Shown piece by piece: positions 1-5,425 of a stretch of 6,650 bases of DNA. The notes under the pieces are model-generated. The model made no database searches. It saw only the letters and a program-made list of their open reading frames with translations, and had not been told where the DNA came from. A program made the position numbers and the translations under genes. Positions within the stretch are counted from its first letter, which is position 1, and every line of letters begins with the position of its first letter. The stretch is from Thermoplasmata archaeon (GTDB taxonomy: Archaea > Thermoplasmatota > Thermoplasmata > UBA10834), in NCBI GenBank assembly GCA_013329135.1, contig DUKU01000121.1, forward strand, positions 1 to 6,650, given 5' to 3'.

Positions 1-622
1 CATCTATGCCCGTGCCTCTGCCAGTGACATCTCGGACGGGTTTCCCGGTAATCACTGACGTCACCGCACTCGCGGCCGTCGTGTTCCCTATGCCCATGTC
101 GCCTATCGCAAGAGCAGTGAAACCCTCGTCGACCGCTCTCTCGGCGAGTTCGATGCCGACTTCCACGCATCTCCTGGCCTCATCAGCGGCCATCGCAGGG
201 CCCCGAGCCATGCTCCTGGTGCCCTTCCCGACCTTCCTGCGGATGATGCACGGGGGCCAGTCCTCGTCGCAGGACACCCCCATGTCGACTACCCTGACCT
301 CCGCCCCCACATGCCTTGCGAGGACGTTGATGGCGGCACCGCCCTGGGCGAAGTTGAGGACCATCTGACGAGTCACTTCAGCAGGGTATGCACTCACGCC
401 TTCCTGGGTGACGCCGTGGTCCGCGGCCATCGTGAACACCACCTTCCTTCCGACTGACGGTCTGGACGTACCGTAGACGCCCGCGAGCCTGACCGAAAGG
501 GCCTCGAGCTTCCCGAGGCTGCCCTGCGGCTTCGTGAGGATGTCCTGCAGCCTCTGGGCCTCCTCCTTCGCTCGCGCGTCGACCCCGACGATCCCGGCTA
601 TGCAATCCTCAATCCGCCTCAT
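1..622 (-). CDS. cobT: CobT, nicotinate-nucleotide:dimethylbenzimidazole phosphoribosyltransferase (5' part, truncated by window edge)
   Basis: CobT transfers phosphoribose from nicotinate mononucleotide to a lower-ligand base (DMB or another benzimidazole/purine), giving the alpha-ribazole phosphate used for the cobalamin nucleotide loop; it is cytoplasmic. I translated the reverse strand from the ATG at 622-620; it stays open to base 1, giving about 207 of the family's usual ~350 residues. Family motifs visible in order are KPQGSLGKLE (~32-41), AADHGVTQEGVS (~67-78), FAQGGAAINVLAR (~91-103), ARGPAMAADEA (~138-148) and GDMGIGNTTAASAV (~173-186). The catalytic Glu of the family lies in the C-terminal part outside the window, so activity cannot be judged. 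The sequence resembles the bacterial-type CobT rather than the divergent archaeal form, by memory only. The start is supported by an upstream TTAGGGG-like ribosome site 4 nt away and by a TATA-like box. It diverges from cobZSY, which perform the following steps. Confidence 0.93.
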   Translation of the reverse strand, partial: MRRIEDCIAGIVGVDARAKEEAQRLQDILTKPQGSLGKLEALSVRLAGVYGTSRPSVGRKVVFTMAADHGVTQEGVSAYPAEVTRQMVLNFAQGGAAINVLARHVGAEVRVVDMGVSCDEDWPPCIIRRKVGKGTRSMARGPAMAADEARRCVEVGIELAERAVDEGFTALAIGDMGIGNTTAASAVTSVITGKPVRDVTGRGTGID

Positions 623-692
623 GCGACCCCTAAAGCAAGCTTAAAATATTTAAAGTCTATTTTACTCACACGCCGCCACGGGGGCGATTGAG
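623..692. promoter_or_regulatory. Bidirectional promoter region between cobT and cobZ
   Basis: The 70 bp between the divergent starts contain a strongly AT-rich core at 640-666, against GC-rich surroundings. The core includes the nearly self-complementary run cttaaaatatttaaag (640-655), which can serve as an archaeal TATA box in both directions. Read toward cobZ, a box around 648-656 predicts transcription starting near 675-680 with a short leader. Read toward cobT, a box around 640-648 predicts a start very near the ATG at 622, so cobT may be nearly leaderless. No cobalamin riboswitch is evident; the space is too short for one. Confidence 0.6.
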
Positions 693-1127
693 ATGGACCC
701 TATCGAGTTGATTCGTAAGCACGGAGCGACGATGGACGACCTGGTCGATGCCGCCTTCGAACTGTATGTGGGCGATGCCAGGGACGAAGCAGTCCAGGAA
801 CTCAGGCGCAAATGCCGGGGACTCCTGGAGCGGAACCTGCAAGACCCGAACATCGCCCTGCTGCTCGAAGCTGCCTCGCACCTGGACGAGGTCCTTCGGT
901 CCGACCCGAACTGCATCTTCCATGGGACCGAGGACCCCGAAGCTCTCGTTGCCGACGAACTCATAGGAATGTCCATAGCGGAGTACATTGGGGGAAAGCG
1001 CGCTCTGTTCAACTACGTGAGATACGACAGGGCCAAGCCAGGCGTCCTGGCCAGACTCCCCCCGTTCATGGACGACGCTGTCGGCGCCCTCGTGGCCGCG
1101 ACCATGACCAGGCTCTTCGAGGAGTGA
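693..1127 (+). CDS. cobZ: CobZ, alpha-ribazole phosphatase (PgpA-family fold)
   Basis: CobZ removes the 5' phosphate from alpha-ribazole phosphate or adenosylcobalamin phosphate, the last step of nucleotide-loop assembly; it is the archaeal non-orthologous replacement for bacterial CobC. The 144-residue product has the PgpA-type blocks ADELIGMSIAEYIGG (87-101), ALFNYVRYDRAKPG (104-117) and FMDDAVGALVAA (125-136), with the acidic residues expected to bind metal. The N-terminal ~80 residues are mainly helical and lack a membrane segment. The ATG at 693 is the only reasonable start in frame and has a G-rich stretch (680-686) just upstream. It is the first gene of the cobZ-cobS-cobY operon, with its stop one base before the cobS ATG. 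A role as phosphatidylglycerophosphatase A is the alternative by fold, but the neighbours and soluble character favour CobZ. Confidence 0.85.
   Translation: MDPIELIRKHGATMDDLVDAAFELYVGDARDEAVQELRRKCRGLLERNLQDPNIALLLEAASHLDEVLRSDPNCIFHGTEDPEALVADELIGMSIAEYIGGKRALFNYVRYDRAKPGVLARLPPFMDDAVGALVAATMTRLFEE
1121..1127 (+). promoter_or_regulatory. Ribosome-binding site of cobS within the cobZ 3' end
   Basis: GGAGTGA matches the archaeal anti-Shine-Dalgarno consensus (GGAGGTGA) with one base missing, and precedes the cobS ATG at 1129. It contains the cobZ stop codon, which supports coupling of cobS translation to cobZ. Confidence 0.6.
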
Positions 1128-1128
1128 C

Positions 1129-1896
1129 ATGACCGCTGAGATGTTCGCGCTCCTGACGAGGATCAGGATACCAGGTGCCTCAATGGACCTGAGGAAGGCC
1201 GCGCGACAGCAGCACCTTTTCCCCCTCGTAGGGCTCGTGGCCGGACTCATCGCAGCCCTGGCCGCGGTCATTCTGGACGACCTATTGGGGAACGGCATGG
1301 CGCTGGTCGTGGGCGGGGTCGTCCTGTGCCTGCTGTATCTCATCAACGGTATGCTCCACACCGAGGGATTGGCGGATTTCGCAGATGGCCTCATGGCGGG
1401 CGGAACGCAGGAGCAGAAGAGGGCCGCCATGAAGGATGTCCACTGCGGCGCGGGAGGAGTGTTCGCCATCGTCCTGTACATGGTCGTGTTCTACGGCCTC
1501 GTCGTCACTCTGTGCGAAAGAGCGTCGTCAGACGTGCCGACGTTGCTCCCGTGGTCCGTCACAGCGGCCGTTGGTTTCGTGATCGCGGAGATGTCCGGCA
1601 AACTGGCTGTCGTCACCGCGATATACGTCGGACCGAGCTCGCACCCGGGCATGGGTTCGCTCTTCGTCCATGAGTCGAGCCCGGCCAAGGTCCTGGTGGC
1701 AATCGGAATATCAGCCATTGCCGCGGCCACCCTGACGGGGCTCTTGTTCCCGATCGTCCTCACGGGAGTTGTTGTCGGTGCATGGATCGCCTTGAGGGCG
1801 CGCAAGGATCTGGGCGGTGTCTCTGGAGATGTCTTTGGGGCTGCGAACGAACTCGGGAGGTTCGTCGCGCTGTTCGGCTGGGTGTTGTTGCTTTGA
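1129..1896 (+). CDS. cobS: CobS, adenosylcobinamide-GDP ribazoletransferase (cobalamin synthase)
   Basis: CobS is an integral membrane enzyme that condenses AdoCbi-GDP with alpha-ribazole (or its phosphate) to close the lower ligand loop of cobalamin. The 255-residue length is normal for the family. Visible landmarks are FPLVGLVAG (31-39), HTEGLADFADGLMAGG (77-92) with conserved Asp83 and Asp86, MKDVHCGAGG (101-110), and the C-terminal GGVSGDVFGAANELGR (229-244). Hydrophobic segments at about 31-50, 57-74, 109-127, 142-165, 188-221 and 245-255 fit a polytopic membrane protein. The ATG at 1129 follows cobZ by one base; the ribosome site GGAGTGA (1121-1127) lies inside the end of cobZ, so the two are probably translationally coupled. 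Its stop overlaps the likely UUG start of cobY. Confidence 0.95.
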   Translation: MTAEMFALLTRIRIPGASMDLRKAARQQHLFPLVGLVAGLIAALAAVILDDLLGNGMALVVGGVVLCLLYLINGMLHTEGLADFADGLMAGGTQEQKRAAMKDVHCGAGGVFAIVLYMVVFYGLVVTLCERASSDVPTLLPWSVTAAVGFVIAEMSGKLAVVTAIYVGPSSHPGMGSLFVHESSPAKVLVAIGISAIAAATLTGLLFPIVLTGVVVGAWIALRARKDLGGVSGDVFGAANELGRFVALFGWVLLL

Positions 1897-2465
1897 AAGG
1901 GATCGTGATGGCCGGTGGCTCCGCCTCCAGGTTCGGCCGGAAGGTCGAGAAAGGAGTGCTCGAGGTCGGAGGAAGGACACTCCTGGAACGAGCCACGTCT
2001 GCTCTCTCCGCCCCTGGGATCGACTCGGTGGTCGTAGCTGTCACGCACAGGACGCCCGAGACCGATAGACTTGCAAGGAATCTGGGGCTGGAAATCATGA
2101 TGACCTCTGGGAAGGGCTACCACGATGACACGCTGGAACTCCTGAGAGGCCACGACCAGTATGTCGGCCTGAACGTCGACGTCCCGTTCATGACCAGCGC
2201 CCATGTCACATCCATGATCGCATCTTCCACGACCAGGAGCGCGGCCGCGGTCGTGCCCCATGAACTCTCGTTCGTCCCTCCTGAACCGGGGTCCGTCATG
2301 ATAGGCCCCGACGGACGGATGATGGTCTGGGTCGGGCTGAACATCGTCTCGGACGACGCTGACACAGGGTTGGTCGTAATCGACGATGGGCTACTGTGCG
2401 TCAACGTCAACGACGACGAGAGCCTCGGGCTGGCCAATCGCATCGCCCGCGAACGCGGGCTGTGA
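1893..2465 (+). CDS. cobY: CobY, GTP:adenosylcobinamide-phosphate guanylyltransferase (archaeal)
   Basis: CobY transfers GMP from GTP to AdoCbi-phosphate, giving the AdoCbi-GDP that CobS uses; it is the archaeal replacement for the guanylyltransferase half of CobU. The product shows the nucleotidyltransferase signature MAGGSASRFG (6-15) followed by Lys and VLEVGGRTLLERA, a mid-chain NVDVPF (94-99) with the metal-binding-type Asp, VWVGLNIV (145-152) and a C-terminal VNVNDDESLGLAN. I chose TTG at 1893 as start: it puts MKGIVMAGG at the N terminus as in known CobY proteins, gives 190 residues (family about 190-200), and overlaps the cobS stop as TTGA. A longer in-frame extension to an ATG at 1782 would lie entirely inside cobS and is unlikely; GTG 1905 and ATG 1908 would clip the first beta strand. 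It is the last gene of the operon and converges on the aminotransferase gene. Confidence 0.9.
   Translation: MKGIVMAGGSASRFGRKVEKGVLEVGGRTLLERATSALSAPGIDSVVVAVTHRTPETDRLARNLGLEIMMTSGKGYHDDTLELLRGHDQYVGLNVDVPFMTSAHVTSMIASSTTRSAAAVVPHELSFVPPEPGSVMIGPDGRMMVWVGLNIVSDDADTGLVVIDDGLLCVNVNDDESLGLANRIARERGL
2445..2460. terminator. GC-rich hairpin at the end of cobY, possible terminator
   Basis: GCCCGC (2445-2450) and GCGGGC (2455-2460) form a perfect 6-bp stem around a GAAC loop, ending two bases before the cobY stop codon, in front of the 50-bp gap between convergent genes. No T-rich run follows on either side, so this may simply reflect coding sequence (Ala-Arg-Glu-Arg-Gly). No other terminator is obvious in 2466-2515. 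Confidence 0.25.
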
Positions 2466-2515
2466 GCGGCGAACCTTGGGCTCGGCATCGCGGCAGAGGA
2501 AAGGACTCGTTCCGC

Positions 2516-3853
2516 CTAGCCCTTCACGGCCTCCGCCATGCTGGCATCCAAGATATCCATGGCCTGTTCCAGGATCTCCGGGGGCATGACCATCGACGGG
2601 TGCATCCTTATGACGTTGTCATATGTGCCACACGTAAGCAGCAGGAGCCCTCTCTTCAGCGCCGCCGTCTTGATGTCCTTGGTGACCTTCACGGCGGGGG
2701 TCTTGGCCTTCGGGTCGCTGACGAGCTCGATCGCCATCATCGCGCCCATCCCCCTGACATCACCGATGATCGGGAAGCGCTTCTGCAGATCCGTGAGCCT
2801 CCGTGTCATGTAGGCGTTGACCTTGGGGACGTTCTTGAGCGCCTTCTCGATGATTGGCCACTGTGCCAGGGCCGCAGAGCATGCGACCGGGTTGCCGCCG
2901 AAGGTGCCGCCCAGGCCGCCGACCTGAGGTGCATCCATGATCTCCGGCTTGCCAGTGGTAGCCGAGACCGGGAACCCACCGCCTATGCCCTTTCCGCTGA
3001 CCAACATGTCGGGCTCGACTCCGGGCCAGTGCTCGACGCACCACATCCTGCCAGTCCTGCCGGCGCCAGTCTGTATCTCGTCGTCTATGTACACCGCCCC
3101 GTGCTTCTTGCAGATCTTGGTGATCTTCGCATAGAACTCCTTCGGTGGGACGATGAAGCCACCCTCGCCCGCGATCGGCTCACCTATGAGACACGCGACC
3201 TTCCCCTGGAACTGGGGCTTGGACCATGTCTCGTCGATCTTGTCGGCGCACGCGACGCCGCAGGACGGGTAGGTCATGTTCAGAGGGCACCGGTAGCAGT
3301 ATGCGAACTCGACCTTGTAGGTCTCCGGGAGTGGCCCGAACCCTGCCTTGTAAGGCATCTCCTTGGACGTGAGGGCCATAGCCATCATCGTCCTGCCATG
3401 GAAGGCATGGACGAACGAGAAAGCCGCTGGCTTCTTCGTGTAGTGCCTCGATATCTTGACCGAGTTCTCGACCGCTTCAGCGCCCGAGTTGTAGAGGACC
3501 GATTTCGACAGGCCTTTGCCGGGGGCCGTCTCCGCGAGCTTCTGGGCCAATCGGAGGTAGCTCTCGTAAGGGGTGACCTGGAAGCACAGGTGAAGGAACT
3601 TGTCCGCCTGGGCCTTGACAGCGGTCACGACCTCAGGAGGTCTGTTGCCCACGTTGTTCACGCCTATCCCGCTCCCCATGTCGATGAACACATTGCCATC
3701 GATGTCGTAGAGGAGCGAGCCCTCGGCCTTGCTCATGTACACTGGGGCGACAATGCCCACTCCCCTCGACAGGTACTTCTCCCTCATCTTGCCGAGTTCC
3801 ACGGACTTGGGCCCGGGGACCTCGGTCTTGATTGAAGCTTTTTGCGCAACCAT
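2516..3853 (-). CDS. Class III PLP-dependent aminotransferase (GabT/acetylornithine aminotransferase-like)
   Basis: This 445-residue protein is a fold-type I, class III pyridoxal-phosphate aminotransferase. Visible landmarks are NSGAEAVENSVK (122-133, phosphate cup), FHGRT (151-155, with an aromatic residue stacking on PLP), the GEPIAGEGG block (224-232), DDEIQTGAGRTG (257-268, Asp258 against the pyridine nitrogen), SGKGIGGGFP (286-295, with Lys288 as the Schiff-base lysine), GGTFGGNP (315-322) and the C-terminal NVIRMHPS with Arg416, expected to bind the substrate carboxylate. All catalytic residues are present. Family members act on 4-aminobutyrate, ornithine or lysine derivatives, or as amino-acid racemases; the substrate cannot be assigned from sequence. 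Odd is a four-Cys segment at 186-202 (CYRC...SCGVAC). The ATG at 3853 has GAGGTG five bases upstream. It stands alone, convergent with cobY, and lies 169 bp downstream of a co-oriented membrane-protein gene. Confidence 0.92.
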   Translation of the reverse strand: MVAQKASIKTEVPGPKSVELGKMREKYLSRGVGIVAPVYMSKAEGSLLYDIDGNVFIDMGSGIGVNNVGNRPPEVVTAVKAQADKFLHLCFQVTPYESYLRLAQKLAETAPGKGLSKSVLYNSGAEAVENSVKISRHYTKKPAAFSFVHAFHGRTMMAMALTSKEMPYKAGFGPLPETYKVEFAYCYRCPLNMTYPSCGVACADKIDETWSKPQFQGKVACLIGEPIAGEGGFIVPPKEFYAKITKICKKHGAVYIDDEIQTGAGRTGRMWCVEHWPGVEPDMLVSGKGIGGGFPVSATTGKPEIMDAPQVGGLGGTFGGNPVACSAALAQWPIIEKALKNVPKVNAYMTRRLTDLQKRFPIIGDVRGMGAMMAIELVSDPKAKTPAVKVTKDIKTAALKRGLLLLTCGTYDNVIRMHPSMVMPPEILEQAMDILDASMAEAVKG

Positions 3854-3858
3854 CGGAA

Positions 3859-3864
3859 CACCTC
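3859..3864 (-). promoter_or_regulatory. Shine-Dalgarno site of the aminotransferase gene
   Basis: On the minus strand GAGGTG stands five bases before the ATG at 3853. It is a near-perfect archaeal ribosome-binding site, fixes the start codon, and implies a leadered mRNA. Confidence 0.75.
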
Positions 3865-3873
3865 GAAGTTCAT

Positions 3874-3924
3874 GCGATTAAACATCGCTTCTGTTGCGGA
3901 TAGTTGAAACAATAGATATTACTT
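3874..3924 (-). promoter_or_regulatory. Probable promoter and small inverted repeat upstream of the aminotransferase gene
   Basis: On the minus strand an AT-rich stretch TAATATCTA (about 3913-3922) is a TATA-like candidate. With the usual archaeal spacing it would start transcription near 3888-3893, giving a leader of about 35-40 nt that includes the ribosome site. The perfect 5-bp inverted repeat gcgat-taaac-atcgc (3874-3888) falls at the predicted start and could be an operator or a weak hairpin. A second TATA-like GTTTAAT (3878-3884) is too near the ATG to give a leadered transcript. Confidence 0.35.
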
Positions 3925-3944
3925 TAGGAAGAAATGGGCGGGCA

Positions 3945-3979
3945 ACACGGCCCCCATCGTCGACCATCGGGCCCCGTGT
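3945..3979 (-). terminator. Inverted repeat downstream of the membrane-protein gene, possible terminator
   Basis: ACACGG (3945-3950) pairs with CCGTGT (3974-3979), and inner C-rich and G-rich runs can extend the stem with a small bulge. It begins about 44 bases after the minus-strand stop at 4023. On that strand it is followed by moderately T-rich sequence (atttcttcc) rather than a clean T run. Position suits a terminator of the upstream gene, but a structural coincidence in GC-rich DNA is possible. Confidence 0.3.
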
Positions 3980-4022
3980 GGGTTACGAACGTGCGCGTGA
4001 AATGGTACGGCTCCCGTCGGCA

Positions 4023-5189
4023 TCATGATAGGGGTTCGACTGCCTCTGTGGGGCGCGGTGGAACAATCTCTCCCTGGCTGTCGAGGGCGATTCCTCGGAC
4101 ACGCAGAACAAGGAAGAGGGCCACCACCGAAAACGGGGCGAACGTACTCTTCACGGACACGAGCAAGACGGCCATGGAGATGATGAGTACCCTGTCATTC
4201 AGGTTCTTGAAGCGGAGGCTGACGGCAATGGCGGCGACAATAGATGCGATGCTAACCATAGAGTAGTAGTCGCTATCCAGGGGGAGTTCGCTAAGCAGCG
4301 TGCCTCCCATGGGCCTGTCTTCTCGTTCCTCGCCGCTGGAGTATATGAAGACGGTCGAGTCGAGGACGTCGGCAGTCCCGAACGGATATATGAAGAGGAC
4401 GGCCAGCAGGCCGCAGGCCGCCACGGCGGCACCGGTCTGAACCAGCAACCGCCAGTCCCTCGCCTTCAACGCACGTTGAAGGTCGCGGAGGAGGAAGCAC
4501 ACGAACGGGATGCCTGCGAACACCTTCGTCAGGGATGCGACCCCGAGGAGGATCAGGGATGCGGCCTCGCGGTGTGCACGCAGCTGTTCTCGGACGACCA
4601 CCGCGGCAACCATCAGAAAGAGCGTGAGGCTGGTATTGTCAAAGGCAAGGAAGAGGACGATGCATCCCGCGGCGGGGGCGTATATCAGCCAATCTATCTT
4701 CAGGAGCCCATTAAGGAGCGCAAGGGCGAACGACGACAGCAGCATGTTCGTCAGGACGAACCAGTACGGGAACCCCAGGCCCCCTGTGGCTTCGTACGAC
4801 ACGGAATAGAACAATAGATCCACAGGAAGGTAGTTGTAGGGTCCGTAGGCCCACTCGATCTCTCCGTCGCCAAGTCCACCGAAGAGGACGAAGTGCCCCA
4901 TCTCCTTGAACCGCGGCACGACGGGGTCGGTGTAAGGGTTCGTCCCTTCGAGGTAACTCTCGACGGCTGCCTCTACCGCATCATCGACGTCGTGACTCCG
5001 TTCCATGTAATCGAACGAGATGACGAACGTGAGCGCCAGCGCGAGAAAGAGGGGCCACGCCACTGCGATGATGAGCTTCTTCCTCGATGCGAGATGGGCG
5101 AGGAAACGGAGCGCACCGGGCTTCTTCACCGCCAGGATCCACGCGATTATGAACAACAGTATGAGCGCGTTGTAGATCCACTCAATCAT
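4023..5189 (-). CDS. Polytopic membrane protein, GT-C glycosyltransferase-like (GT87/DUF2029-type)
   Basis: This 388-residue protein has about nine or ten hydrophobic segments (roughly 3-20, 39-58, 143-162, 168-184, 187-199, 210-235, 250-269, 310-326, 334-347, 350-364). The long extracytoplasmic-type loop after the second helix carries an acidic HDVDDA (66-71), then YLEGTNPYTDPVVPRF (79-94) and EWAYGPYNYLP (112-122). This layout, with G-NPY-D-P and Y-P, is typical of lipid-linked-sugar-dependent GT-C mannosyltransferases of the GT87/DUF2029 kind. TKVFAGIPFVCFLLRDL (221-237) matches their later Lys-rich helix start. A role in surface glycolipid or polysaccharide synthesis is inferred; donor and acceptor are unknown. 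The ATG at 5189 is preferred because AGGTGA lies four bases before it. The frame is open further upstream to 5447, but that would read through the promoter and into the insertion sequence. The end is charged and hydrophilic. Confidence 0.7.
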   Translation of the reverse strand: MIEWIYNALILLFIIAWILAVKKPGALRFLAHLASRKKLIIAVAWPLFLALALTFVISFDYMERSHDVDDAVEAAVESYLEGTNPYTDPVVPRFKEMGHFVLFGGLGDGEIEWAYGPYNYLPVDLLFYSVSYEATGGLGFPYWFVLTNMLLSSFALALLNGLLKIDWLIYAPAAGCIVLFLAFDNTSLTLFLMVAAVVVREQLRAHREAASLILLGVASLTKVFAGIPFVCFLLRDLQRALKARDWRLLVQTGAAVAACGLLAVLFIYPFGTADVLDSTVFIYSSGEEREDRPMGGTLLSELPLDSDYYSMVSIASIVAAIAVSLRFKNLNDRVLIISMAVLLVSVKSTFAPFSVVALFLVLRVRGIALDSQGEIVPPRPTEAVEPLS

Positions 5190-5194
5190 CGATT

Positions 5195-5200
5195 CACCTG
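5195..5200 (-). promoter_or_regulatory. Ribosome-binding site deciding the start of the membrane-protein gene
   Basis: On the minus strand AGGTGA stands four bases before ATG 5189. It immediately precedes a typical N-terminal membrane helix (MIEWIYNALILLFIIAW), and so supports this start over the 86-residue in-frame extension reaching into the insertion sequence. Confidence 0.65.
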
Positions 5201-5245
5201 GATAGAGCCCGGTTAGCCGAACCACAGGACGACCGCATATTCTGG

Positions 5246-5293
5246 TTGGCGTTACCCAAACACGCCAAGGGAACTCTGCTCCGCTATATGAAA
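5246..5293 (-). promoter_or_regulatory. Promoter with 7-bp inverted repeat upstream of the membrane-protein gene
   Basis: On the minus strand TTTCATATAG (5284-5293) is a TATA-like box 95-104 bases before the ATG at 5189, predicting transcription from about 5260-5265 with a leader of ~70 nt. The perfect inverted repeat TTGGCGT-(9 nt)-ACGCCAA (5246-5252 and 5262-5268) straddles that predicted start. It could be a repressor operator or a leader hairpin; no T run follows, so it is not an obvious terminator. The rest of the 125-bp gap (5190-5314) shows no gene. Confidence 0.4.
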
Positions 5294-5314
5294 CCCGTCT
5301 CTGACATTTCGTGT

Positions 5315-5335
5315 GAGGCTGTTGCATAAGTCGGC
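5315..5335 (+). repeat. Left terminal inverted repeat of the IS
   Basis: The sequence starts gaggctgttgc and ends aagtcggc. Compared with the reverse complement of 6498-6518 it differs at three positions (4, 11 and 13 of 21). Confidence 0.8.
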
Positions 5336-5425
5336 CCAGCACGGATAGAGGGCTGGACTGAGAACCGTGCGAAAACTTGACGTTGTGGAACCCCATTCCT
5401 TTTGTGTTGGACAACAACAGAAGGG
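5336..5425 (+). other. Left subterminal untranslated region of the IS with overlapping inverted repeats
   Basis: Two mutually exclusive small stems can form: CCAGC (5336-5340) with GCTGG (5352-5356), and GCACGG (5339-5344) with CCGTGC (5365-5370). They lie just inside the left terminal repeat, upstream of the transposase start, where transposase-binding or readthrough-blocking structures occur in some IS. No strong ribosome site precedes ATG 5426 (only agaaggg). Confidence 0.3.

Noticed and set aside
6..368. Plus-strand 120-codon open frame at the left edge
   Set aside because: It is antisense to cobT, whose motifs are clear on the minus strand.
623..692. Cobalamin riboswitch before the cob genes
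   Set aside because: The gap is only 70 bp and AT-rich, with no B12-box-like element visible.
666..1481. Minus-strand 271-codon open frame opposite cobZ and cobS
   Set aside because: It overlaps two well-supported genes and has no protein-family resemblance.
2396..3835. Plus-strand 479-codon open frame opposite the aminotransferase
   Set aside because: It is an antisense shadow of a gene with all class III aminotransferase motifs. Its composition (rich in Arg, His, Asp, Leu) is that of a mirror frame, and it has no recognisable domain.
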